From: CAIKBL01 sp050247235
GTDB lineage: Bacteria; Pseudomonadota; Gammaproteobacteria; Ga0077536
Length of the DNA stretch: 64,000 nucleotides
NCBI GenBank assembly: GCA_050247235.1
Contig: JBFWUN010000004.1
Span: forward strand, 61,596 to 125,595
Reading direction: 5' to 3'
The translations under genes and the position numbers were made by a program. Below the pieces are notes generated by a model. That model saw only the letters and a program-made list of their open reading frames with translations. It was not told where the DNA came from and did no database searches. The first letter of the stretch is position 1. Every line of letters begins with the position of its first letter. Positions 8,090-15,450 of the stretch are shown here, piece after piece.

Positions 8090-8665
8090 GTGATCTCCGA
8101 AGCCGCGATCACCACCCGCAATGTCGACGGCCGCGCGCACGTCACGCCGCTGGGCTATCGGATGTGCGGCGATGACGTGCTGCTCGCACCGTTCGTCCCC
8201 TCCCGGACGCTCGACAACCTGCGCCGGCACCCGTTCGCGGTCCTGAACTTCACGGATGACGTGCGCGTGATCGCAGGCCCGCTGACGGGTCATCGTGCAT
8301 GGCCCTGTGTCGCTGCGACGCAGGTCGATGTCCCGCGCCTTGCCGACTCGCTGGCGCACTGGGAGATGGAAGCGGTTGCCTGCACGGAGGATGTGACCCG
8401 GCCGGTCTTCACGTGCCGCGTCCGGCATCGCGCGATGCACAGCCCCTTCCTCGGCTTCAACCGCGCCCAGGCCGCAGTGGTCGAACTGGCCGTACTGGTG
8501 TCCCGCCTGGACTGGTTGCCGCCCGAGAAGGTGCGCCACGAACTCGCCTACCTGCGGATCGCCGTGGAGAAGACCGCCGGGCCCCGCGAGTGGGAGGCGT
8601 GGCGGTGGCTCGAACAGGCGGTGGTTCGGCATCCGCGCCATGTCCCCGAGGGCGCGCTGGAATGA
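8090..8665 (+). CDS. DUF447 family protein (flavin-reductase-like fold), H4MPT-cluster type
   Basis: A 191-residue protein beginning MISEAAITTRNVDGRAHVTPLG, with the pattern of DUF447: a split-barrel flavin-binding-like N-terminal part (DVLLAPFVPSRTLDNLRRHPFAVLNFTDDVRVIAGPLTG, read in pieces) and a helical C-terminal part. Members occur in archaea and in methylotrophic bacteria close to tetrahydromethanopterin and methanofuran genes, but the reaction is unknown. The GTG at 8090 is preferred because GGGGAGG precedes it by eight bases; the frame upstream shows no homology. Its TGA overlaps the mfnB ATG. Confidence 0.75.
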   Translation: MISEAAITTRNVDGRAHVTPLGYRMCGDDVLLAPFVPSRTLDNLRRHPFAVLNFTDDVRVIAGPLTGHRAWPCVAATQVDVPRLADSLAHWEMEAVACTEDVTRPVFTCRVRHRAMHSPFLGFNRAQAAVVELAVLVSRLDWLPPEKVRHELAYLRIAVEKTAGPREWEAWRWLEQAVVRHPRHVPEGALE

Positions 8666-9372
8666 CCGCGCTGCTCGCGAGCGTGCGTGACGCCGGCGAA
8701 GCGGACCTGGTGGTCGCGGCCGGCTGCGACTGGCTCGATCTGAAGGAACCGCGCGAAGGGGCGCTCGGCGCAGTAGACCTGTCGGTCGTGCGCGAGGTGA
8801 TCGCGCGGCATGCGACACGACTGCCGATCAGCGCGACGATCGGGGACTGCTGGGACGCTCCATGGCTGATTCCGCCGCGCGTACGCGGGCTGACCGAGTC
8901 GGGCGTCGCGTTCGTGAAAGTGGGCATGTTCGCGCGCAGTCTGCGTCCCGGGTTCGTGGCCGCGTTGGCCGACGCGGTGTCGCTCGCGCGGCAGGTTATC
9001 GCGGTGTGCTTCGCCGAGGACCCGCCCACGATTGCACAGCTTGACGACCTGGTTGCGCTAGGGCTGCGCGGCGTCATGCTCGATACCGCCGACAAGCGGG
9101 GCGGCTCGCTCGCCGCACGGCTTCCGCCGGCCCGGATCGCGGGGTTCGTCGCGGCGGCGCGCGCACGGGGGCTGCTCACCGGGTTGGCCGGCAGCCTGCG
9201 GGCCGTGGATGTCCCGGCGATGCTCGAGTATCAGCCCGATTATCTCGGTTTCCGCGGCGCCCTCTGTCGCGCCCATGCGCGCGAAGAGACAATCGACCCG
9301 CCGGCGGTACGCGCCCTCCGGGCATTGATCACCGACCGTGCCAAGCGGTCGATGGCCTCCTCACTCCCCTAG
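8662..9372 (+). CDS. mfnB: (5-formylfuran-3-yl)methyl phosphate synthase
   Basis: Makes the furan precursor of methanofuran (4-HFC-P) from two glyceraldehyde-3-phosphate molecules. A 236-residue TIM-barrel with the family pattern LLASVRDAGEADLVVAAGCDWLDLKEPREGALG read in segments: the early Lys in LDLKEP is the expected Schiff-base position, followed by SATIGD, FVKVGMF, VMLDTADK and TGLAGSLR. Bacterial MfnB proteins occur where formaldehyde or formate C1 units are carried on methanofuran and tetrahydromethanopterin analogues. ATGA overlap with the DUF447 gene indicates one transcript, followed 12 bases later by a pterin dehydratase. Confidence 0.86.
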   Translation: MTALLASVRDAGEADLVVAAGCDWLDLKEPREGALGAVDLSVVREVIARHATRLPISATIGDCWDAPWLIPPRVRGLTESGVAFVKVGMFARSLRPGFVAALADAVSLARQVIAVCFAEDPPTIAQLDDLVALGLRGVMLDTADKRGGSLAARLPPARIAGFVAAARARGLLTGLAGSLRAVDVPAMLEYQPDYLGFRGALCRAHAREETIDPPAVRALRALITDRAKRSMASSLP

Positions 9373-9384
9373 AAAGGAACCCCC

Positions 9385-9771
9385 ATGGCCTGGCGTGAAC
9401 GAAAATCGGAGAAGGTCTACACGGATACTGAAGTCGACGCGAAGCTCGCGGCGGAACTGCCGAAGTGGACGCTGAAAGAGGGTTGGATCCGACGCACCTA
9501 CAAGACGTCCGGATGGAAAGGCACCCTGATGGTCGTCAATACCGTGGGACATCTCGCCGAAGCGGGCTGGCATCATCCTGATCTGAACGTCTCGTACGCC
9601 TTTGTCACGGTGAAACTGCAGAACCATGCGGCCAAGGGAATCACCGACAAGGACTTCGAGCTCGCGCGGAAGATCGAAGACGTCGTGATGTGGCAGCCCG
9701 CGCTCGACGAACACGGCGCACTCGAGGGGACACCGGAGGATCCCCGCTTCAAGTATCTGAAGTACGACTGA
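9385..9771 (+). CDS. Pterin-4a-carbinolamine dehydratase (DCoH-like)
   Basis: A 128-residue protein with the PCD/DCoH core: LPKWTLKEGWIRRTYKTSGWK followed by the active-site HLAEAGWHHPDLNVSY, where the two histidines of the HHP motif and the Asp/Asn contact the pterin ring, then VTVKLQNHAAKGITDKDFELARKI. Classic members dehydrate 4a-hydroxytetrahydrobiopterin. No phenylalanine hydroxylase is present here, and the gene follows mfnB, so a role in tetrahydromethanopterin-type pterin metabolism is more likely (inferred). The N-terminus and the PEDPRFKYLKYD tail extend a little beyond the usual 100 residues. AGAAAGGA precedes the ATG. Confidence 0.88.
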   Translation: MAWRERKSEKVYTDTEVDAKLAAELPKWTLKEGWIRRTYKTSGWKGTLMVVNTVGHLAEAGWHHPDLNVSYAFVTVKLQNHAAKGITDKDFELARKIEDVVMWQPALDEHGALEGTPEDPRFKYLKYD

Positions 9772-9779
9772 CGATCGCG

Positions 9780-10157
9780 TCAGGACGGGACACGCGGCAT
9801 CGGTCGGGTGGGAAGCTTCGCGTCCAGGTCCCATTCCATGACCTTGAAGAGTTCGTCGAGATCGCGGTACCACCCCGGGGAACCCCACCGCCATAGCGCG
9901 AAATCGATGTCGAGCAGCACCGCATTGAAATCCACGCTGCCAGGGTGGAGCGTGGCGAGGTTGAGCAACCGGTGCCACTTGCGCGCTACCCGCAGCCAAC
10001 GGAAATCCGCATGGTCGAATGCCACGTGGGCCTCGGCGAGCGCCTGCAGTGCGGCGCAGTCCAGTCCGCTGTGCTCGCGTCGGCGGATGGCCTCGCCAAT
10101 CTGGAATCCGAGCTGATCGTACAGGTTGCGCACGAAATCGGGCGTCAACGGTTCCAT
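9780..10157 (-). CDS. Conserved-looking hypothetical protein beside C1-cofactor genes
   Basis: I do not recognise this 125-residue protein. It has no signal peptide or membrane segment. It appears mostly helical and is rich in Trp, His and Asp, with clusters such as HVAFDHADFRWLRVARKWHRLLN and DFNAVLLDIDFALWRWG (read in parts). A GGAG ribosome site stands 12 bases before the ATG, and codon use is like that of its neighbours, so it is probably real. It converges on the pterin dehydratase with eight bases between stops and lies before moaC. A link to C1 or cofactor metabolism is suggested only by position. Confidence 0.6.
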   Translation of the reverse strand: MEPLTPDFVRNLYDQLGFQIGEAIRRREHSGLDCAALQALAEAHVAFDHADFRWLRVARKWHRLLNLATLHPGSVDFNAVLLDIDFALWRWGSPGWYRDLDELFKVMEWDLDAKLPTRPMPRVPS

Positions 10158-10336
10158 CGGCGCGTCTCCGCATCCCGCCGTGCACGGAGGCGTCGGCGGC
10201 TGGTCCGACCCGCACGGGGCGCACCGCGCGACCCGGGAACGGATGCTGTCGGACGTGATCAGAATCTAGTCCACGGACCGGGCGAATTCCATCGCCTGGC
10301 GGGTCGCGGGGCCCGGAGGTGGTTGCCGCGCGACGT

Positions 10337-10825
10337 TCAGGGCACGTCCGCGTCGCGCTGCCAGTGCCCCGAACGCCCGCCGGACTTTTCGACGAGTCGG
10401 ATGTCGTACATGGTCATATGCCGGTCAACTGCCTTGCACATGTCGTAGATCGTCAGCAGTGCGACCTGCACGGCCGTCAGCGCTTCCATTTCGACCCCCG
10501 TCTGGCCGCGGGTCTCCACCGTCGCGCTGCAGTGGATCGCGGGAACGCCGGGTTCGGGGACGAATTCGAGCGAGACTTTCGTCAGCGCCAGCGGGTGGCA
10601 CAGCGGCACGAGATCCGCGGTCTTCTTGGCGGCCATGATGCCGGCAATCCGCGCAATCCCCAGCACGTCGCCCTTGCGATGCGTGCCGTCCATCACCCGC
10701 TGGAGGGTTTCAGACGCGAGACTGATCCGGCCTTCGGCAAGCGCGCGACGCGCCGTCACGGCCTTGTCACCGACGTCCACCATGTGGGCCTGGCCGGCGG
10801 CGTCGAAATGGGTGAATTCGCGCAT
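10337..10825 (-). CDS. moaC: Cyclic pyranopterin monophosphate synthase
   Basis: Converts the MoaA product into cyclic pyranopterin monophosphate, an early molybdenum-cofactor step. The 162-residue protein from MREFTHFDAAGQAHMVDVGDK has the family motifs KGDVLGIARIAGIMAAKKT, LVPLCHPL, GVEMEALTAVQVA and the catalytic C-terminal loop KAVDRHMTMYDIRLVEKSGG. The start at 10825 is preferred; the frame extends to 10882 with unrelated residues. It is divergent from moaD and moaE with about 80 bases between. moaA and moaB are not in the window. Confidence 0.95.
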   Translation of the reverse strand: MREFTHFDAAGQAHMVDVGDKAVTARRALAEGRISLASETLQRVMDGTHRKGDVLGIARIAGIMAAKKTADLVPLCHPLALTKVSLEFVPEPGVPAIHCSATVETRGQTGVEMEALTAVQVALLTIYDMCKAVDRHMTMYDIRLVEKSGGRSGHWQRDADVP

Positions 10826-10902
10826 GGGCGGATCTCGTCGTGGCGTCGTCGTGGCGTTACACTCGTGACACTCTACCAGCACCCATCCACGCGCACACCG
10901 GC

Positions 10903-11139
10903 ATGATGAACGTGACCGTCAGACTCTTCGCGAGCCTCGCCGAACGCGAGGGGTGGCGCGAGAAGCCGTGTGCACTGACGGTCGGCGCCACTGTCGGCGA
11001 AGCCTGGTCCCGCGTCACCGGTCAGCCCGCATTGCCTCCGCGGGTGCTCTGCGCGGTCAACCTGGAGTACTGCGATCCAGGCCGCACGCTTGCCGCGGGC
11101 GATGAGGTGGCGTTCTTTCCACCGGTGACAGGGGGGTGA
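10903..11139 (+). CDS. moaD: Molybdopterin synthase small (sulfur-carrier) subunit
   Basis: A 78-residue ubiquitin-like protein that carries the thiocarboxylate sulfur for dithiolene formation. It starts at the double ATG (MMNVTVRLFASLAER) and ends in the obligatory Gly-Gly (FFPPVTGG), where adenylation and thiocarboxylation occur. The frame upstream to 10840 lacks similarity. moaE begins one base after its stop, so the two synthase subunits are co-translated. Confidence 0.93.
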   Translation: MMNVTVRLFASLAEREGWREKPCALTVGATVGEAWSRVTGQPALPPRVLCAVNLEYCDPGRTLAAGDEVAFFPPVTGG

Positions 11140-11140
11140 C

Positions 11141-11593
11141 GTGGCGGTTGTGCTGAAGGACACCCGGTTTGAACCACTCGAGGAACTGCGCAGCTTCGAG
11201 CGCGCGGCTTTCCCGGCGCCGGGCGCGGTGGGCGCCACCGCAACGTTCGTCGGCACCATGCGCGACTTCAACGAAGGTGACACGGTGCGTGCGATGACCC
11301 TGGAGCACTACCCGGGCATGACCGAACGCCATCTCGAGGATATCTGTGCCGACGCGCGACGCCGCTGGACATTGCTGGAGACCTTGGTCGTGCATCGCAT
11401 CGGCGACATTCTGCCGGGGGACCCCATCGTGCTCGTCGCGGTGTGGTCGGCGCATCGGGCGGAGGCGTTCGAAGCGTGCCGTTTCATCATGGAGGATCTC
11501 AAGTCCCGCGCGCCGTTCTGGAAGAAGGAAACGCTTGCAGGCGGCACCCGCTGGGTTTCCGGCAACACGCCCGGAACGACGCGCGCCCCGTGA
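11141..11593 (+). CDS. moaE: Molybdopterin synthase catalytic (large) subunit
   Basis: Forms the heterotetramer with MoaD that inserts two sulfurs into cyclic pyranopterin monophosphate. The 150-residue sequence shows GAVGATATFVGTMRDFNEGD, MTLEHYPGMTERHLEDI, VVHRIGDILPGD and the catalytic-lysine region MEDLKSRAPFWKKETLAGG. The start is GTG directly behind moaD. The gene is followed 25 bases later by pqqB, so molybdopterin and PQQ genes appear to share a transcript, which is unusual. Confidence 0.94.
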   Translation: MAVVLKDTRFEPLEELRSFERAAFPAPGAVGATATFVGTMRDFNEGDTVRAMTLEHYPGMTERHLEDICADARRRWTLLETLVVHRIGDILPGDPIVLVAVWSAHRAEAFEACRFIMEDLKSRAPFWKKETLAGGTRWVSGNTPGTTRAP

Positions 11594-11618
11594 AATCCTC
11601 CAGCCAGGGCCGGAACAC

Positions 11619-12551
11619 ATGCACATCGCGGTGATCGGATCCGCCGCCGGCGGCGGATACCCCCAGTGGAACTGCAATCATCCCAACAGCCGCCGCGCGC
11701 GCCGGCACGATGCAGCGGCGCCGATGCGCACCCAGTCGTCGCTCGCCGTGTCCGCCGACGGCGTGCGGTGGGTCCTGTTCAACGCGTCGCCCGATCTGCG
11801 GCAGCAGATCAACGACAACCCAATCCTCCATCCGCACGCCGACGGCGCGCTCCGCGCGAGTCCGATCAAGGCCGTGGTCCTGACCAACGCGGACGTCGAT
11901 CACGTGACGGGTCTGCTGACCCTGCGCGAATCTCAAGCGTTCAACCTGTATGCGACGCCGCGCGTTCACGGGGTGCTCGCGGACAACTCGATCTTCAACG
12001 TGCTCAACCCGCAGTACGTCAAGCGCGTGCCGATGCCGCTCGACGCGCCGATGGCGCTGCGCGAGCCGGACGGCACGCCGCTCGGATTCGAGGTAGTGCC
12101 GTTCGCGGTGCCCGGGAAGGTGGCGCTGTGGCTCGAGAACGTGTTCAAGGGCGACAACTTCGGCAGCGTCGATGAGGACACGATCGCACTCGAGGTGCGC
12201 GAGGACGGGCACCGCAAGTTCTTCTACATCCCGGGGTGCGCAGGTATGCCGCCGACGCTCGCGGCGCGGCTGCGGGGTGCGCCACTGGTGTTCTTTGACG
12301 GCACGCTGTACGTGGACGACGAAATGATTCGTGACGGCGTGGGGGTCAAGACCGGCGGTCGCATGGGACACATGAGTGTCGCAGGAGACGACGGAACGAT
12401 CGCCGCATTTCACGACCTGGATGTCCAGCGCAAGGTGTTCATCCATATCAACACGACCAACCCGATCCTGATCGCGGAGACCGCCGAACGGCGGGCCGTC
12501 GAAGCCGCGGGCTGGGAAGTCGGCTACGACGGCATGCGACTCGAGATCTGA
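11619..12551 (+). CDS. pqqB: PQQ biosynthesis protein PqqB (metallo-beta-lactamase fold)
   Basis: A 310-residue metallo-beta-lactamase-fold protein, reported to hydroxylate the tyrosine of the PqqE-modified intermediate. It opens with MHIAVIGSAAGGGYPQWNCNH, typical of PqqB, followed by FNASPDLRQQI, the metal motif TNADVDHVTGLL, GHMSVAG and FIHINTTNPIL. The ATG at 11619 is chosen at the family N-terminus. It lies about 4 kb from pqqACDE and on the other strand, behind moaDE, so the PQQ pathway here is split between two transcripts. Confidence 0.95.
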   Translation: MHIAVIGSAAGGGYPQWNCNHPNSRRARRHDAAAPMRTQSSLAVSADGVRWVLFNASPDLRQQINDNPILHPHADGALRASPIKAVVLTNADVDHVTGLLTLRESQAFNLYATPRVHGVLADNSIFNVLNPQYVKRVPMPLDAPMALREPDGTPLGFEVVPFAVPGKVALWLENVFKGDNFGSVDEDTIALEVREDGHRKFFYIPGCAGMPPTLAARLRGAPLVFFDGTLYVDDEMIRDGVGVKTGGRMGHMSVAGDDGTIAAFHDLDVQRKVFIHINTTNPILIAETAERRAVEAAGWEVGYDGMRLEI

Positions 12552-12582
12552 TCCGGTTTCATCGTCACGCGGGAGGCAATCC

Positions 12583-13347
12583 ATGATCGATGTCCACTAC
12601 TGGCCAACACCGAACGGCTGGAAGATCACCATCATGCTGGAGGAGTGCGAGCTCGACTACCGGATATTGCCCGTCGACATCATGCTCGGCGACCAGTTCA
12701 AGCCGGAGTTCCTGCGCCTCAGCCCGAACAACCGCATGCCGGCGATCGTGGACGATGATCCGCCGGGCGGCGGAGCGCCGCTGACGCTGTTCGAATCCGG
12801 GGCCATCCTGGAGTACCTCGCGGACAAGACCGGCCGGTTCCTCCCGCGCAGCGGTGCCGGTCGCTACGCGGTACTGCAGTGGGCGTACTGGCAGATGGCC
12901 AACCTTGGTCCCATGATGGGCAACGCCAATCACTTCAGGAACTACGCCAAGAGCATGGTGGACGATGCCGCGCAGCTCACGTATGGCATCAAGCGTTTCG
13001 TCGGCGAGGTCGATCGCCTGTGCGGGGTGATGGATGCGCAACTTTCGGTGCACCCGTACCTTGCCGGTGGCGAGTATTCGATCGCGGACATGCTCGCGTG
13101 GCCCTGGGCGATGCTCACGGAGCGTCTCATCGATGAAGACGCATGGCGCAAGTATCCCCACCTGAAGCGCTGGGTGGACGTGGTGGGTGAGCGCCCGGCG
13201 GTCCAGAAGGGGCGCAACGTGTGCAAGGAATGGACCGAGCGCCAGCTCACCCCGGAACAGGAGCAGCTTCGACGCGAACTGCTCTTCAACCAGACACACG
13301 AGAAGGTCCGGGCCGCCCGGGAAGCCGCGGCGCGGGCGCGCAGCTGA
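12583..13347 (+). CDS. Glutathione S-transferase-like protein (YfcG/YghU type)
   Basis: A 254-residue cytosolic GST. The thioredoxin-like N-terminal domain (IDVHYWPTPNGWKITIMLEE, then PNNRMPAIVDDD, then LFESGAILEYLADKTG) matches the Nu-class disulfide-bond oxidoreductases YfcG and YghU, in which a Thr/Asn near the N-terminus contacts glutathione. An all-helical C-terminal domain follows, with a longer charged tail. Such enzymes reduce disulfides or detoxify electrophiles. GGGAGG precedes the ATG. The Nudix gene follows by 11 bases, so an operon with the next two genes is likely. Confidence 0.85.
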   Translation: MIDVHYWPTPNGWKITIMLEECELDYRILPVDIMLGDQFKPEFLRLSPNNRMPAIVDDDPPGGGAPLTLFESGAILEYLADKTGRFLPRSGAGRYAVLQWAYWQMANLGPMMGNANHFRNYAKSMVDDAAQLTYGIKRFVGEVDRLCGVMDAQLSVHPYLAGGEYSIADMLAWPWAMLTERLIDEDAWRKYPHLKRWVDVVGERPAVQKGRNVCKEWTERQLTPEQEQLRRELLFNQTHEKVRAAREAAARARS

Positions 13348-13358
13348 AACGGCCGGAA

Positions 13359-14027
13359 ATGAACGCGCCGTTGCATTGCGACGAGGCGCTGCGCGAAGCG
13401 GTTCGTGCACAACTTGCGGCGTTTCCCTGCGAGCGCCTCGTCGGCGCGGGGCGTGCGGCGGCGGTGGCGGTCGCGATCGCGGACGAGGGCCACGGCGCCG
13501 AGGTATACGGCCTGCCGCGTCACGACACCTGGCAGTCGCAGGCGGCACTGCTGCTGACCCGCCGGTCATCACGGCTGCGCAATCACGCCGGGCAGTGGGC
13601 TTTCCCCGGGGGGCGCCTGGACGAAGGTGAAACGCCTGAGCAAGGGGCCCTGCGCGAGATGCGAGAGGAGATCGGCCTGGATCTCGACGAGTCCGCGGTG
13701 ATCGGACGGCTCGATGATTTCGCGACGCGTTCCGGGTTCGTGATCACGCCGGTCGTGGTGTGGGCCGGTGCGCGACCGCGCCTCGAGCCCAACGTGCACG
13801 AGGTCGATTCGATTCATCGCATCCCCGTTCGCGAACTGCTGCGGGCCGACGCCCCGTTGCTGGACCCCGGACCGGACGAGGATCGACCGGTGCTGCGGAT
13901 GCCCATCGGCAGCGACTGGATCGCGGCGCCGACCGCGGCAATTCTCTACCAGTTCCGCGAGGTATGCGTGTACGGCCGGAACACACGCGTCCGGCATTTC
14001 GATCAGCCTGCGTTCGCGTGGCGATGA
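13359..14027 (+). CDS. Nudix hydrolase, CoA pyrophosphatase type
   Basis: A 222-residue Nudix enzyme. The full Nudix box is present (G-x5-E-x7-REMREEIGL) directly after FPGG. The preceding LLLTRRSSRLRNHAGQWAFPGG, read in pieces, is the CoA-pyrophosphatase (UPF0035, NudL) signature, so CoA or oxidised CoA is the likely substrate, cleaved to phosphopantetheine and 3',5'-ADP. The ATG at 13359 (MNAPLHCDEALRE) is preferred over the open upstream frame, which lies inside the GST gene. It overlaps the next gene by ATGA. Confidence 0.88.
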   Translation: MNAPLHCDEALREAVRAQLAAFPCERLVGAGRAAAVAVAIADEGHGAEVYGLPRHDTWQSQAALLLTRRSSRLRNHAGQWAFPGGRLDEGETPEQGALREMREEIGLDLDESAVIGRLDDFATRSGFVITPVVVWAGARPRLEPNVHEVDSIHRIPVRELLRADAPLLDPGPDEDRPVLRMPIGSDWIAAPTAAILYQFREVCVYGRNTRVRHFDQPAFAWR

Positions 14028-14803
14028 AGGACACGTCCATGACGACTCCTGATCCCACGCATGGCAGTATCGACCTCTCCGGGTCACAATTCCGTGGCAG
14101 TCCCTTGCTGGCGCCGCTGTACGGTCCGCCGCCGTACCAGTACGTCGACGACGTCGTGCTTATCGTGGTCTACGAGGCCGACCCGGCTGCGCTTCGCGAA
14201 GTGCTCCCCGCCGACCTCGCGCCGCTGCCCGAGCACACCGTGGCAATGTGCTTCTTCCTGTGCCCTGAGGTCTCGGGCATCGGGCCGCATAGTTTCACGA
14301 TGCCCTGCATTCCGGTGCGGCACGGCGAGTTCGTGGGTCAGTACGTGCCCTACCTCTACACGAGCACAGACGCAAGCCTTGCGTGTTACCGCGAAGGGCA
14401 GGGCTGGCCCGCGCTGCTCGGGCAGACCGAGATCGTGGCTGCACAGGGCCGGGTGCGCGCGCGCGTCACGCGCGACGGCCGGGAGATCGTCTGTGCCACC
14501 GCGGAAGTGGGCGGCGAGGTCCTGACCGCGCTCGATTTCCTGCCGATGATTTTCTATCGCGAGTTCATGTCTGCGGACGGCAGTCTCCGCGAATCGGCGT
14601 ACCTGTCCAGTTCGACCTCGCGCTTCACGAACATCCGTTTCCAGGCAGGCAGCGGGACACTGCGCTACGGAGACGATCCGCGCGATCCGATCGCGCGTCT
14701 TGCACCGCGCCGCATCGTGACCGCACTCTACGGCACGATGGACGATCTGTTCCCCGAAACCATCCACCTTCTGAAGCGATACGAATCGTCAACCAGCATC
14801 TGA
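14024..14803 (+). CDS. Acetoacetate decarboxylase-like protein
   Basis: A 259-residue protein of the acetoacetate decarboxylase family (PF06314). SPLLAPLYGPPPYQYVDD at the N-terminus, GEFVGQYVPYLYTSTDASLACYREGQGWP in the middle and a downstream ALDFLPMIFYREF segment fit the cone-shaped barrel of this family. Many relatives are not true decarboxylases but act on 3-oxo acids, so the substrate is open. The start overlaps the Nudix stop (ATGA); an ATG 15 bases further on is possible. Confidence 0.78.
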   Translation: MKDTSMTTPDPTHGSIDLSGSQFRGSPLLAPLYGPPPYQYVDDVVLIVVYEADPAALREVLPADLAPLPEHTVAMCFFLCPEVSGIGPHSFTMPCIPVRHGEFVGQYVPYLYTSTDASLACYREGQGWPALLGQTEIVAAQGRVRARVTRDGREIVCATAEVGGEVLTALDFLPMIFYREFMSADGSLRESAYLSSSTSRFTNIRFQAGSGTLRYGDDPRDPIARLAPRRIVTALYGTMDDLFPETIHLLKRYESSTSI

Positions 14804-14983
14804 GACGACGCGCGTGAACCCCGGCTGGGGAGACCGGCCCCCCTGCACGCGGCGATGCCGGAAGTGCCTGTCACGACTCGCTCGATCGCGCCTGTGACAG
14901 GTGCCCGCAAGGGTCCCCCTGCAAAAGCTGGCCCGAGGCACGCGGAACGGATGCGCGCGTGTCGCAGCGAGGTCGGATCGCGC

Positions 14984-15391
14984 TCAGATGCGGAGCAGGG
15001 GACCGCGTGCCGGGGACTCGGGGGATGCGCCGGGCGGAGAGGCGCAGTCGCGGTCCGTGGCATCGATCTCACGGCCGATGAGACGCCCGAGCACCGCGCC
15101 GACCAGCGAGCCCGCGATGATTCCACGCCGCTCGCCGTCGGTGATCCGGTCGCCGAGCACACCGCCGAGCAACCCGCCCGCGAGCGCGCCCCACGCGGCA
15201 CGATTGCATTGCGACGGTCGCATGTTCCACGCGTCCGCGTGTGCCGGCGCATCGCGGGTGGGTGCCGACGGCACGATGCGCAGTGGAGGCAGCGGCGCGG
15301 CGGGATCGGGATTCGGCGCAGCACTTGCCACCAGGGACACGGCGGCGAACGTGAGCAGCGCGGGCAGCGGACGACGATGCAAGGCGGGCAT
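14984..15391 (-). CDS. Glycine-zipper envelope protein
   Basis: A 135-residue exported protein: N-terminal signal peptide (LLTFAAVSLVASA), a Pro-rich linker, then a glycine-zipper segment (AAWGALAGGLLGGVLGDRI and GIIAGSLVGAVLGRLIG) like the 2TM glycine-zipper domain of Rick_17kDa-type proteins. Those proteins span or associate with the outer membrane. There is no lipobox cysteine at the expected position. Function is unknown. It appears to be a single-gene unit. Confidence 0.65.
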   Translation of the reverse strand: MPALHRRPLPALLTFAAVSLVASAAPNPDPAAPLPPLRIVPSAPTRDAPAHADAWNMRPSQCNRAAWGALAGGLLGGVLGDRITDGERRGIIAGSLVGAVLGRLIGREIDATDRDCASPPGASPESPARGPLLRI

Positions 15392-15450
15392 GGCGTCTCT
15401 CCGGTGGGACGTTCCACCAGTCTAGTCGGCAGGCCTGAATTGGGAATGAA

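Noticed and set aside
14867..14901. CCTGTCAC/GTGACAGG inverted repeat as an operator or terminator
   Set aside because: Only eight pairs with a 19-base loop and no T-run in GC-rich DNA; not strong enough to call.
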